A stretch of 64,000 bases of DNA, from the NCBI RefSeq assembly GCF_016920785.2, contig NW_024609958.1, forward strand, positions 1,922,001 to 1,986,000, given 5' to 3'. Shown here piece by piece: positions 53,028 through 64,000 of the stretch; the first letter of the stretch is position 1; each line of letters opens with the position of its first letter. Position numbers and translations under genes: made by a program. The notes below the pieces were generated by a model. It saw only the letters and a list, made by a program, of their open reading frames with translations. It searched no databases and was not told the DNA's origin. Source of the stretch: Ixodes scapularis. Lineage: Eukaryota > Arthropoda > Arachnida > Ixodida > Ixodidae.

Positions 53028-53570
53028 TATGGGGAGAGTTTGGTCAGTCTATGATCTCGCCGCCATAACGCTCTCCTCCCAAGTGAGCCAATCAGCACGC
53101 GGCGTAGAGCCAGAGGCGTGAGCGCATGCGCGTGAACTCCCGGCTGCTCCCACCTGAGTGGGGAGGGCCGCCATCTTCGATCATTCTCCCGGCGGAATGC
53201 GTGGAATCGGCATCTAAATCTCGATTATTGCCTTTTATATCGCTGGCTGTGGCAAGAAAATGACATTCTGTTATTCCTCGGTGGGTTAAAAAGCTAATAA
53301 ATTAAGATTTCTTGGCGTATGGCCACAAACTTTTATTCAGGCGAAAAATAAGTCGGCCCGTAGCAGACGACGCGTAGCCTCGGCAGTGCTCTTCTCCGAC
53401 CAGTCTCAGACAGCGTTGCTAAAAAATGGCGGTCGTCTCCTCTCTGCTCCCTTCTTTCTCTCTCGCTCCTTCGGCGCTCTCCTCCCTTTCATTTACTTTT
53501 CTCCTCTCCGGCGCCTTCGTCGCCACACCCACTGGCCAAACTCTCCCAATATACGGCTCTAGCGCACCCT
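53028..53570. mobile_element. MITE G, copy B
   Basis: Reverse-oriented relative of 47447-47990. Its inner end begins atatggggagagtttggtca and its outer end finishes aaactctcccaatatacgg. With copy A it brackets the LINE at 48.0-53.0 kb. Confidence 0.7.
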
Positions 53571-53885
53571 AAGGCCCCTGTATACGGAAAGGTAGCGCCA
53601 TCCTTTGATCCTCCGACACAGCCTCACCCTCTCCAAAAATCCTTCTCCTCCTCTGGGAAGTTCTCCCGCCCGCCACCTTTGATTGGCCGAGCCTGGCCGA
53701 GCCCGTGAGGTTTCGGTTCGCCACTTCCGTCCGCCATGATTTGTGGCCCACCGGCCCACCGCTCCTCGCATCCGGCTGCATACTACGTCGCCGGCCGCTC
53801 GAAGGAGCTTGTATTTTTGTGTCGGTAGGGTTAGTGTCGAGTGTTTTGCTTTTATAAACGACATCAAGCCAATCAAGCTGCCGCC
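53571..53885 (+). other. Possible promoter/leader of THAP exon
   Basis: No frame with a domain. tttataaacg at about 53849 lies 37 bases before the ATG at 53886. Function unproven. Confidence 0.3.
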
Positions 53886-54057
53886 ATGACGTGCTGCTGT
53901 GCGGTAGGTTGTTTGAATCGTTGTTTGAATCGTCCGGAGAAGGAAAGAAGCTCTTCCGAATCGCCCTTGGGGTGCGGGACAAAAAGCGAAGGCAGATTTG
54001 GATGTTGCGAATCAAACGAAAGAATTTTACGTGCGCGCCTCAACCACACTGTGCGAG
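53886..54057 (+). pseudogene. THAP-domain first exon, frameshifted
   Basis: ATG in a good context (ccgccATG) opens MTCCCAVGC, the usual start of a THAP zinc finger. The rest of the domain (KLFRIALG, RRQIWM, IKRKNF, then a CAPQPHC-like end) is found in a second frame from about 53947. A 12-bp tandem duplication (ttgtttgaatcg twice, from about 53908) keeps the frame, so the shift must come from a small change near 53940-53950. The exon ends at a consensus donor GTAAGG (54058). A THAP gene or P-type transposase exon, probably inactivated. Confidence 0.55.
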
Positions 54058-55449
54058 GTAAGGTATGGCTCAGGAGTGACCTCTTATTATCTCATCTCGT
54101 AACTATCTAGCGTTAAAGTAAAAACGGCAGCGACACGCGAGGTAGCTTACGATCATTGCGGCGCGAGTGCTCGACTCGCGCGGAGACAAGATTGTTCCTA
54201 CGCCGTAAACAACCAACTGGCCTTAAACCGGCCCACTTCCAAGCTTTGCTGGGCTTCAATTCTAAGTTGCAATCTTGCGCTGTGCCCGCCTTCTTCGCTG
54301 ACTTGTCAAAATAAACATGATCGGAGTACAAGGTGATCGAATGAATGGGTAGGGGCATGATTCGAGTTGCGACGAGTGAACAGCTTGACCTGGCCCTCAT
54401 GATGTCTCACGCGTTCATTACCGAGGCCTCCTGAACGGACAATCTCTGGTAATGATGAAATCAGTCAGGCGTATGGTCGGGTGTCACTTCTGTGTTTTAC
54501 ATGCTGAAGACGACAAGTCACCGGTCTTACTGCATTGGATAAATTGCCCATCTAAAGCGTGAATCAGAGTGGTTAGATTTTTACACAGGCTGAGCTCGTA
54601 CTATGTTGAATTTTGCGTGTGTGTGGGAGGAGGGGTGTATTTCTAATTTGTCTGAAAATGCCTACGCACTGAATAATAAGAATTACCCGGTCGCAAGAAA
54701 GCTGGTCTCGTGAAACAATACAATGTTTTGTCTGCGGTTGCATTTATAAGAGCGATGTTTCAACTATTAATTTAGAACTCACTAAGCCAATTAGAACGGA
54801 CCTTCGGCCTCTGATACGCATGAACCGTCCCAGATCAAAATAAAAATTGTCACTCTTGCAAAACAGCAGTGCGTTCAAAGCGAGCAAATCGCCACGTTCA
54901 TAAATTTCACGGGCAGACGTAAAACGTACCAACATCTGACTAAACGAACCAAGCACTTTATTGGAAGCATACAGAGTTCTAGAACGAACTTGGACCAAAC
55001 TTCTGGAATTTTAGTGCTCGCCCTGCGTTACTAAATCACTTGCGAGCGCCCACAAAACGCCCATTAACGTTTTAGCCTCATCCCTTCGGCGTGTGAAGGC
55101 AGAAACAAAAAGGAACAGACTGTTCTGGAAACGACCAAGACGACAACTCGCTTCAATAACAGAAACAAGTGTTATTTCCCGCTAAACGAGTTGACAACTG
55201 AATGTTGAAAAGGCAGTGGAATTAGGACGATGTGTTTCACAGTACAGTTCAATATTAAGAATATCTTTAAGGGGAATATTGCAACGGACCTAGAGCCGAA
55301 TTATCCTAGCAGACGAGTCTTCGGCTCGGCCGAAGCCTCGACTAAGCTTGCGTCCCTGCTCCAAACGTGAATCAATGAACAGACATACCTACTTGCAAAC
55401 GTGTCGGGGACATCAGTAACTAATATTCTAACAAAAATGCGAAAGCTGC
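54058..55449. other. Region without supported gene
   Basis: Would be downstream intron of the THAP exon. I could not find the next exon. A minus-strand frame 54998-54744 (84 codons) has no recognised domain. Confidence 0.35.
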
Positions 55450-55639
55450 AACTCATGTTTGGATGGATGGATGGATGAATACGGCTGAGCCCTTTGGATC
55501 GGGCGGTAGCTTACGCCACCTAGCCATTTTGTTTTACCATTTAAGCTTAGAATATTTAAATGTGAAATCTATATTCACTCCGCAGTGCAAAGAAAGTGAG
55601 GCTATGAAACTCCCTTGCCATCAGTGGAAAAGAAAATAC

Positions 55640-58600
55640 CTAGTTTTCTCTTGATTTCTGCCACCATTCACTTAATCTTTGCTTGGTAATCTCTACAGTC
55701 TTGAAATCCACTCTCCCTTCGCTGTCTCTAAAACCCAATGACTTTATTAAATCAATGTTGTCTTCGGTAGGCATAGGGTGAAGCCCTTTACAGTAGAGTA
55801 TCAAGTGTTCAGCCGTCTCGTCCTCCTCTCCACAAGCAGTGCACACTGTATCAATTTCCTGGTACTTCACTCTGTATGTTCTGGTTCGCAGAACACCCGT
55901 TCTTGCCTCAAACAGCAATGAGCTTCCCCTAGAATTGTCATAAATGCTTTCTTTGGCAATAACTCTTTTGTTTAATCTATAGCTCTCCAGAGCCGTCTTT
56001 GTCTGCATTCCCTCTAGCCACCAATCTCTTTCTGTGGCCTTAACTTTCTTCTTAACTGAGACTTGCTCTTCCGTATCTTCGCTATAGCCCAAAAACTTTC
56101 CTCTTAATTTCCTAGTGCGCTGTCTCCACTTTGTGTCTACACTCCTCATGTATAAATAGCTGAAAACCTTTCGTGCCCATTGCTCCCCGTCCATTTGCCT
56201 CAACCTATCCTCAAATTCTACCTTGCTCACCGCTTCCCTGCTCTCAAATGATGCCCATCCCATGTCTCCTTGTACTCCCTGGTTTGGCGTTTTGCAATGT
56301 GCCCCCAAAGCCAGTCTACCTACTCCGCGCTGTTTTATTTCTAGTCTCGCATGCACTTCGGATTTCATGCATAGCACTGCGTTTCCAAAAGTCAAGCCAG
56401 GCACCATGACCCCTTTCTAAATCTCTCTCACCACCTCATACCTGTTGTAATTCCAAAGTGCTCTATTTTTCATTACAGCTGCATTTCTGTTGCCCTTATC
56501 TATTATATACTTTTCATGGTCTCTGAGATATTCTGCACCATCACATATCCATACTCCTAGATACTTGTATTTACTAGCTCTCTCAACTGTAATATTCTGT
56601 ATCTTCAGCCGCTCAACTTCATCCTCGTTAAAAATCATGACTGCCGATTTTTCGCTACTGAATTCTAAACCTAATTCCTCTCCTTCCCTACCACAGATGC
56701 TCATTAATTCCTGCAACTCTGTCCTGTTGTTAGCCATTAGTACAATATCATCCGCATACATCAATCCCGGTAAGGATTGCTAAATTTTTTGGCCTAGCTT
56801 ACTGTAAGAAAGGTTGAACCCAAGCCCACTCTTCTCTAGTATATCCTCCAATCCTCTCAGATACAACATAAACAGCAAAGGCGATAACGGGCACCCCTGC
56901 CTAAGGCCTCGTCTTATCTCTATTTTCCCTGTCACCTTTCCTTCCCATGTTATAATCACCTTGTTATCTTTGTAAATGTTCCTTAATAGTGCTGTTAGTC
57001 CTTCATCTAGGTTTAAGTTCTCCATTATGTCCCACAGGTTTCTTTGGTTCACATTGTCATAGGCACCCTTGATATCCAGAAATGCCAGCCAGAGCTGTCT
57101 GTTTTCTTTTTGCGCTATTTCTATACACTGTGTTAGAGAAAATAAATTGTCCTCCAACCTTCTTTGTTTTCGAAACCCGTTCTGTAATTCGCCCAGTATG
57201 CCCTCGCAATCTACCCATTCCTCCAGTCTGTTCTTTATAATCTGCATTACCAACCTGTAAATAACCGGTGTCACGGTTATAGGACGATAATTCCTAATAT
57301 CAGACTTATCTCCCTTTCCCTTATATATCATACTCATCCTACTAAGCCTCCATTCATCTGGAATATTTCCTTTTGTTATCATGGTACTCACTACCTCCCT
57401 TAGTTTTGCCTTAGATTTAGGACCCAAATTCTTCACCAGCTTGATAGGGATACCGTCTGTGCCTGTCGACGTGCCACTAGGGACTCTTCGTTCCGCCTTT
57501 TCCCATTCTCTTTGTCCAAAATCCGCGATGTCACAAACTGGACTGCTACTTCCTTCGGTTCTCCTATCTTCCACATGTAACCGTTCCCGAAATTTCTCCT
57601 CCATCACTGCTCCTATATATTGTATCGCATCATCTCCCTCTATAATTGATCTCCCTGATGCGAGAGTATGAACCTCTGTCTAGCTTGCGTTGTTTCACCG
57701 AGTGAGTTCAAGTGCTCCCAAAACTTCTTGGCAGCGTTTCTATCTTTCTTACTTACATTACTCATCCATTCCTCACCCTTTGTCTGAATTTTCGCATTGA
57801 TCAAACTGGATGCCTCTCGGCGACATGTTATAAAATTGTCCCATTTTCTTTTTACTTCCGTTTCGGACTCCCCACTACGCTTGGAATACCAGTGTTCTCT
57901 AGAGGCTTCCTGACGTTTTTGTATCGCTTGCTTCACTTCTTTGTCCCACCAGCTTTTTGGTCTATATCCTTGCTTCCCCTTTCGTTTACTCTTAACTTTG
58001 TCTAGTTCTAGAGCAAAAAGCCTAGTTAGGCTCTCATAGGTCCAATCTGTATGCCGTTGCCCTGAAACTGCTGCCTCTATTCTTTCAACAACTATTTCCA
58101 ACTCTTTGTCGCTGCAGAAAGTTTGCTTTGAATTATGTTGTCTAGTTTCAGCATTTACTTCTCTGGCAAAATTCAGCTTAATACGTTTGTGATCACTACC
58201 AAGACTTTTGGAACCTTCTTCATCTATTTTCATTACTTGTAACTTACCATATATTTTGTGTGACATGAGTACGTAATCTATAGTTGAATGCAGATTGCCA
58301 GTTTCCCAAGTTATGTGCCCGTCACACTTCTGACTGGTATTACATAAAACTAAGTCATGTTTTTCCACCAGTTCTAGTAATATGCTTCCAGTTGAGTCCG
58401 TATACCCATCCAGACCCTCAATATGGGCATTCATGTCTCCCATAATAATTATTTCGGAGCCTTCCCCTAGTTCACTAATGTCTCTTGATATGCAATCAAT
58501 CATTTTTCTGTTTTCCTCTTTAGCACCTGTCCCTGTCCATAAGTAAACCACTCCAAGGACTGTTGATTCCCCAGTGACTTTTCCTTTCAGCCACAAATGT

Positions 58601-58839
58601 TCGGCGCACTCCTTTCTGATCCTTTGAAAGTTCATATTCTTCTTAATAAATGCTCCAATTCCACCTCCCTTCCTCGTTCCCTCCATTCTGTTGCATTCTT
58701 CCCACACATAGTCAGGGTTGCAAGGTGGCTGCTCCATGTCTCTGAGATGTGTTTCCACAAACCCATACACCATTAAATCCTCCTTTCTTAGTTGCTCCTC
58801 TACCTCTTCCCATTTTAACCTATTTCTACCACCCTGCAT
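55640..58839 (-). pseudogene. LINE ORF2: endonuclease, RT, C-terminal knuckle
   Basis: The frame is open upstream of ATG 58839 to the ORF1 end, so the true start may be earlier; INMQGGRNR contains the first endonuclease motif. Then GFVETHL, IMGDMNAH and GSDHKRI. A +2-bp change near 57640 shifts to the frame holding RT motifs FLDIKGAYDNV and RRGLRQGCPLSPLLF. TAG at 56782-56780 replaces a Gln and TAG near 56417 replaces a Trp, as shown by the copy at 38-40 kb; between them lies LMMYADDIVLMA-like sequence. The C-terminus has C-X2-C-X8-H-X4-C (VCTACGEEDETAEHLILYC). Confidence 0.87.
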
Positions 58840-58943
58840 GTTAATATATCCAATGTCTGATTGTGCTGTTTTTTTATACCTGTTCTTACGTTTTATCCTC
58901 TTTTTAACCCTGGGTGCCTCTCCTGACTTCGTTGGGTTTTCAA

Positions 58944-60133
58944 TTACTTCAGTGCCCCCAGGGCCCTCGGTCCCCCAAAAAAAGCAGTCACCGTGCGGCC
59001 CATCCTATCCCCACCCTGTAACCCGTGGCCTCACTGTAGTGAATGCCATCTGCAAAAGGGCGGGAGCCAGCCTCGTACACCTCTCTGTTTACTTCCATTA
59101 CGTTGTACCGAAGCTGTCGACTCATACCCTTAATTACTCCGTTGGCTTCGACAACCCTCCTCTCCGTTAACCCGGACTGCCCCCGAACTTCTGGAATGGT
59201 GCACAAAACCACATGCACATTCTCAGACACGTCCCTCAGCTTACGTATTCCCACGTTTAGCTGCTTTCCGAGGTTCTGGCTCCTACCCTTCAGCACATCA
59301 TTAAGCCCCGCATGAACTATTACTAGGTTCCTTCCCTCCCGGTTATCCCACACCCCCTCACGTGCTGCGGTCATAGCATCCACCATACACTTCCCTGGCT
59401 GGACCTCTACGGTTACCCTCTGGTCTCCCTTCACCCTGTTATGTACACCCCTCCTAACCCGTGCTACGTTAGAGCTCCCCACTACCAGTACCCTAGATCC
59501 CCCTGGTGCCTGCGCGCCTTTGTCCTGCGACTTATCTCCTGTCACCTGACTGCCCGACGCCTGCTGCTCGAAGGCGCCATTGAGCTGAGGTTCAATCAGC
59601 TCTCCAGCGTCGTCGAGCCCGCCTGCCAACAGGCCGGACTCCCGACCACCAGGGACCCCAGCCTGCAGACTGGTGGTTCGTCCCGCTAGAACTGACACTT
59701 CCTCCTTTCGTCCCTCGCTACTCTCACTCGCTCGAATTACCCCTTCCAGGCGCTCTACCCTACTGTCACACTCCCTCTTACGCTCCTCTAAACCCGCCTT
59801 CCATACTTCCCCCAGCTCTTCCGCCTGCTTCTCGAGGCCGACCCGCTGCTCCCTCTCATGATTAAGCTGCCTAGTCAGCTCCTCTACCTGGGCCTCGAGA
59901 CCCACCCGCTTCTCTCCTTCTGCCTTAAGCTGGGCCTCAATCTCCCGAACTCTACCCTCCCATCCCCCAGTTACCTGCTGAAGCTTCATACAAAGCCGAC
60001 ACTCGAAACTCACCTCCGCCGCCACCTCCAGGCTCCCGAAACCCGTCTCCTCCAGGTAACACCACCTCCCACACCCCTCGCACTGCACCAACTCGTCCCT
60101 ACCCTTGTCATGCCGACCCAAATCTAGACCCAT
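58944..60133 (-). pseudogene. LINE ORF1: zinc finger, coiled coil, SGNH-esterase-like
   Basis: Starts MGLDLGRHDKG. Residues about 17-48 hold a PHD/LAP-like Cys cluster (CEGCGRWCYLEE, CRLCMK). About 50-140 is a coiled coil. About 210-370 is an SGNH/GDSL hydrolase-like domain: VLVVGSSNVAR (nucleophile Ser block), HAGLNDVL (Asn block) and DGIHYS (Asp-His block). The open frame stops at 58988, but the alternative frame continues the C-terminus to TAA at 58946-58944, so one G appears lost near 59004. Esterase-bearing ORF1 proteins are known in CR1-type LINEs and are thought to act on lipids or membranes; this copy keeps all three catalytic blocks. Confidence 0.85.
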
Positions 60134-60362
60134 GTCTAGACCGGGAACAAACCGTCCCTTCCCGCCAAAAATTCAAGCAGAGCCTACTTTGCGAAACTAA
60201 CGTTAACTGCTGCTGTTCAAACCTAATACTGCTACCGCATAGTCACTTCCAATCAACTCTCAAAAAAAGAGAGAGGAAAGAAGAAAAACTGGCACTTAGC
60301 TTCGGATGCTCGAGGAGAACCAGGAAACACGTCCGCTCACCGCAACTCAGTACGAGAAAACT

Positions 60363-61440
60363 TTTACAAACAAACCGGAGCGCTCCTAGCGGACGCCACC
60401 GGCGCCGCGCTTGCCCGAGGGGGGTGTGGGCAAGAAGCTCGTCGTCGCCCATAGACAAACCATTGAAATGCGATGTTATCGGCGTCGGTGTGAGTCCCCC
60501 TGCTCTTTTTCGCGTTCGAATTGTTGATTTTACGTCTTCCTGGCGATGTCTGACTACTTGAGCTCCGTCAGCGAAATTACCGAGGCTCGTTACACCGCGA
60601 AACTTCGCGCTAATAATGTGACATGTGGCGATTCATTCCGCGTGAACGCCGCAGTATGTACGCAAAAACCTGAGTCGCATGATGAGATTTCGCTCGCAAT
60701 TTTCAGTCGCGACGCCTCTCGGGCTGCAAAAGCTTGAACCGTAGCTGAGATGGTCGATGTCGATACTGAAAATCGCAAGCAGAATCGGACCAAGTCAATT
60801 AGGCGTAGATAGTCGGTGATAGTCACTGGTAACAATGATCAACATCTTGTATTTATTGTTTACATCGAGCCTGCTTACCAACCTTCAAACGTAAGTCTTT
60901 TGAAGCCTGCACTTACTTCTTATCGCAAGTATACGGGCCAACATATATGGGCCGGCGTAGTCTAAGAGAGCAGACGACGAGCAGAAACGTTTGAGAGAGC
61001 AGACGACAGCTCGAACGAACAGGCGGCCGTTTGAACTTGAAGACGCACTGAACGTAGTCCGCAGATGGTCCGCACAACTTGATGGCTTTCTTGCGTTCAT
61101 GTTGCAACAACACAAATAAATCTGATGACCACAAGTGTCCGTGAATTCAACCCAAAGTGCTTCCCGCCCAAGCAATCGTTGTCCGAAGGCGTCTGCTTTT
61201 CCGTTTTTACGGCACATATCCTGATTCTCGGACGAACTGAGCACCTGAAAACTGACCTTCAAATTTTTCTCGACACTTTTGGTACGGCCCCAGTCGCGGC
61301 GTTTTGACGAGAAGGCGGGTTTTTGTCTGGTTCCTTTCAAAACAACGCAGGAATACACGTCTGGCATGGGGACTTCTGCCCACATCCCCAGACCGGAAGT
61401 GCGACCGACGCGCCACCACCGCGCCGTGACGTCACAGAGA
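60363..61440 (-). repeat. DNA element, copy 2 (inverted relative to copy 1)
   Basis: Reverse complement resembles 130-1225. The piece beyond the LINE insertion (caactcatgttt, 55450-55461) also belongs to it. Its inverted ends are not preserved as in copy 1. The 202-codon minus-strand frame 61493-60885 corresponds to the copy 1 frame 99-623. Confidence 0.7.
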
Positions 61441-61585
61441 TGAGTTAAGGATTTGCCAGCAGACTTCTGCAGCGGCGCTCGCCGGAGGGACACCGTTGGC
61501 GGCGCCAGCGTCGAAATAGCAGAGTGTGCGAGTCGCGGAGGGGAGGAAAGAGCGGGAGAAAGAGGGAATGGCCTAGGCCGCCGCC
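61441..61585 (+). other. GC-rich leader before small ORF
   Basis: Purine-rich, ends gccgccgccATG. Could be a 5' leader. Confidence 0.3.
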
Positions 61586-61801
61586 ATGTTGCTGATGCTG
61601 ATGCGGCTGGCGCGACTCTCGCGTTCTCTATCAGCTAGAAATTTTCTGCCACTCTCTGGGACTGTGAAGACCCGCTCAGCGCGGTTCTCTGCCTACGTTT
61701 TTGCGGTTTTGCATTCGACGTTTTCTCGCCTCTCTTCAAAGTTTCCACTTAATTTTTTTTATGCGTGCTGCGTACCCGTTTTGGGTTATCTTCCATTGTG
61801 A
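61586..61801 (+). CDS. Possible first exon with mitochondrial presequence
   Basis: The ATG context is strong (gccgccgccATG). The N-terminus MLLMLMRLARLSRSLSARNF is rich in Leu, Arg and Ser with no acidic residue, as in matrix-targeting presequences. The later residues look non-coding, so an exon may end at one of several GT sites (for example near 61661 or 61739). No downstream exon or domain is identified. It could be chance. Confidence 0.3.
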   Translation: MLLMLMRLARLSRSLSARNFLPLSGTVKTRSARFSAYVFAVLHSTFSRLSSKFPLNFFYACCVPVLGYLPL

Positions 61802-62479
61802 GAAATAAGGCTGTTAAGTGCCTGCCATTCAAGCTTTTCTGCTCGACATTCACGGGAAACGAAGGAGGTGAAGGACGTCGAACGACCCTCGACGCGATTT
61901 TGCGAACATTGTTCTCCCCCCTCCCAGAGATAATCCGCGTAGAATCCTCAGTCCTCTCCAAAAATAGTTGTCCGGGTTGGGGTGAGAAACGGGTCAGTCG
62001 CGTTCGTTTCTTTGCCTTGGTGCGGTTGTGAAAAAAGGAAGCTCTCCCCAAAACGTGCCCGAAAACGAAGTCATTTCGGATTCCGTCCGATCGTCAAGAT
62101 GTGACTGTCGTCGACTGTGACTGTGTTATTTGAGATCTTTCTCAAATAAATTCTTTTCGGATAACGCTGCATCGTGTGGTGCGTACGATATATTGTTCGA
62201 ATGTTAACACTTCCTCAATTGTACGTCCGTGTCCTGTCCATCGGTAAACACGTTATTTGTGAGCGTGAAAAATGCATGCCTTTCGGCCCTCTTCTGTTGC
62301 AATTTATTTCTGTCAGCAAAGCGCTTTGTCGTTTCACATGCGGCGAATCCCGCGGCGCCGTCAAAACTTATCGTAAGAAAAAACAAATAACTAGAACTAT
62401 ACATTCCAGTCGCATTCGTTCTGACGCGCGCGTACCCAACAAAAATAGTTTGCAGTTTTTTTTGTTGCTTTTTTGTTTT
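61802..62479. other. Region without supported gene
   Basis: aataaattctttt near 62144 may be a polyadenylation region. No domain-bearing frame. Confidence 0.3.
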
Positions 62480-62640
62480 TTCAAATGTGGCACAATGCTT
62501 TCTCAATGTCCTTGGGAAAATACATGTACCATGAAACACAAAATATAGCGAGAAAAGACGAGAATTTAGCCGCCAGCAGCGTTTGAAACTGCGCCTACGC
62601 AGGCTGCGCCTATTGAAATCACAGTCCACTCGGTTAGGTT
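62480..62640 (-). repeat. Dispersed repeat E, copy 2
   Basis: Reverse complement resembles 34990-35150. The 242-codon minus-strand frame 62932-62204 spans this repeat and the hairpin below, so I treat it as a chance frame. Confidence 0.55.
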
Positions 62641-62644
62641 TAGG

Positions 62645-62723
62645 AGAAAAGTGTGGGCGGTGTACTTCCGGTTGTATCTCAATACATTTACCGGAAGTAG
62701 ACTGCCCTACACTTTTCTGCACA
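62645..62723. repeat. Imperfect hairpin
   Basis: gaaaagtgtgggcggtgtac and, inverted, gaaaagtgtagggcagtcta, followed by cttccggt/cttccggta, form arms around a short loop. Confidence 0.7.
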
Positions 62724-64000
62724 TGCGCAGGAGGTGCAAGTAAGTCGAACGCAGCTTCTATCTCACTCCTGGGTGAGGGTCTCGTACCCGTTGCGTTAGA
62801 AAACCTACGCGCGTCCAGCATTGCAGTATCTGCATTGTCACGTGACTTGATCCGCCGGAATAACTCGGCGCCATTCGAGTAAGATTCAAACGCAGCCCCA
62901 GAGTGCCCACCTGCTGACCGCGATCTGGCCAATTTGATCTGGCCAAGGAGGTTCGATCTGGCCCACCTCTGGGCGCGACCATTTTAACGTTACGTGATAA
63001 CTAATGTGGCAAACAGGCAAGATGGCGGCAACCGGGGGGTTGCCATTTTTGACTGCTGGTTTACCGCTCTAAGTTCACTCAAGCTCGTTGGTTTTCCCCG
63101 AAGATGTTCCTAAACAAAAAAACCCTGAAAAACCGCTAAGCGCGTGTCGTTCCCGTGGGCAGCGCGTGCATTTGCAAGTTTGCCAGGTATATTTCCCCGC
63201 ACTAACACCAGTCGTAACGTCTTTTTCTGGCCTTTTGGAAAATAGCGAGAGTGCGCGTGCATAGCTTTGATAGGCGCTCAATATGCGCGAGAACGGAGAC
63301 TTTGAAAACTTCTTTTATGACATAACGCTCCGAGGAGGGGCTTCAGCGATACTCTGAAATTGTTTTGTGCAATCTCCATGCACCAAACTAAAAAAAAAAA
63401 AAAAAAAAAATACCGATTTTTGTGGGTTTTGAAGCCAAATGGAGACGATTCAAGCGTTTTTACTAAAATACAAACCCGCTTAAATTTTCCTTTAAAAGCC
63501 CTAACCCACATGCGCATGCGTATTAGAACGTTAAGCTGCGAGACTTAGTGGGGTGATCTTAAAAAAAAGATCGATTTAAGGGTGGCTTGTCGTCGTCTTT
63601 AAATCAACTGATGCTTTTATATGCTAATTTCAAGTGTGTGTTATAAATGAATCTTGAACTTAGTTTTTACCAGAAAATAAACATGGGGACAGGAAAAATT
63701 TTAAAGCATGCAGAGGTGGACAGCTGCATTAACGCGCACTGATCGAGGGGCGGGTTTGAAAGTAATGACTAAAACAATAAAATTAGGATAATTCTAATAC
63801 TTTTTTTAGAAACAAACTATGGGTATAGCTTCCTTGTAATATATCGTAATTATACAGTTTTTTTTTAAATTTTATTATTTTTTTTTAAATTGTCAACATA
63901 CCTCCTGGAATGACAAATGGCAAACTTTGGAGGCCTAGCTGTATCTCATAAAATAAGTTAATCACCATCATATACTTTTCAGATAGTATTGTCCTTATAT
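62724..64000. other. Region without supported gene
   Basis: gatctggcc occurs three times at 62922-62962. An A homopolymer lies at 63391-63410. The last 500 bases are A+T-rich. No gene recognised. Confidence 0.35.

Larger units (their letters stand above)
55462..60362 (-). mobile_element. Nearly full-length LINE with PHD-coiled coil-esterase ORF1
   Basis: Minus-strand order: 5' UTR (60362-60134), ORF1, ORF2, short 3' UTR and a (GGAT)n-type 3' end (55462-55478 on the plus strand). The same family as 38101-40503. The insertion point is visible because the flanks, caactcatgttt on the left and ttacaaacaaaccgg on the right, are contiguous in the related repeat at 1206-1226. Several stops and frameshifts make it inactive. 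Confidence 0.87.

Noticed and set aside
62204..62932. 242-codon minus-strand frame as a host gene
   Set aside because: It runs through dispersed repeat E and a hairpin, and has no recognisable domain or splice context.
1..64000. CRISPR arrays, bacterial operons, phage genes or ribosome binding sites
   Set aside because: No regular direct repeats with spacers and no bacterial gene organisation. The tandem repeats seen belong to transposable elements.

Overview
The window is repeat-dense DNA from an animal genome. It has no bacterial operons, no ribosome binding sites and no long host gene. It carries spliced-looking candidate exons, non-LTR retrotransposons (LINEs), a BEL/Pao LTR retrotransposon, a Ty3/gypsy remnant, tRNA-derived short retroposons and many small inverted-repeat DNA elements. 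This mix fits an arthropod; a hard tick or other chelicerate is my best inference, but nothing here proves it.

Layout. 0.1-1.3 kb: a DNA element with 24-bp inverted ends; a diverged second copy lies in opposite orientation at 60.4-61.4 kb. 1.8-2.96 kb: a decayed I/R1-type LINE. 3.2-3.9 kb: two foldback elements. 5.1-13.8 kb: a three-layer nest, in which a dispersed repeat (intact copy at 5.1-5.6 kb) was split by a hAT-type element (6874-13386, 8-bp duplication), itself split by a BEL/Pao retrotransposon (7906-12707, 5-bp duplication). 16-21 kb: foldback elements and unassigned repeats. 21.5-23.5 kb: a gypsy integrase fragment split by a TTAA-flanked element. 24-25 kb: an endonuclease-like fragment in a probable rolling-circle or composite repeat. 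25.7-26.7 kb: a TTA-flanked element split by a hAT MITE. 28.2-29.2 kb: a hAT-like element. 32.2-32.9 kb: a TTAA-flanked MITE. 33.07-33.97 kb: the best host-gene candidate, two exons of a small secreted peptide. 35.4-36.0 kb: a foldback element holding a retroposon that carries a tRNA-like gene. 36.9-37.9 kb: a small ORF split by a foldback element. 38.1-46.1 kb: three LINE copies. 47.4-53.6 kb: a LINE bracketed by inverted copies of one MITE. 53.9 kb: a THAP-domain exon. 55.5-60.4 kb: a nearly full-length LINE whose ORF1 has a zinc finger, a coiled coil and an esterase-like domain. 61.4-64 kb: mostly unassigned, with one possible mitochondrial-presequence exon.

Relations. Most features are insertions into one another, so relative order can be read. 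The BEL element is youngest in its nest: its two 517-bp LTRs differ at two positions, yet it lacks reverse transcriptase and RNase H, so it must have been copied by another element's enzymes. Most LINE copies carry frameshifts and stop codons. The LINE at 41.6-46.1 kb is the best preserved. Its ORF1 starts with a 2A-like skipping peptide and tandem 282-bp monomers, and its ORF2 follows in the same frame after one UAG, with no AUG ahead of the first catalytic endonuclease residue.
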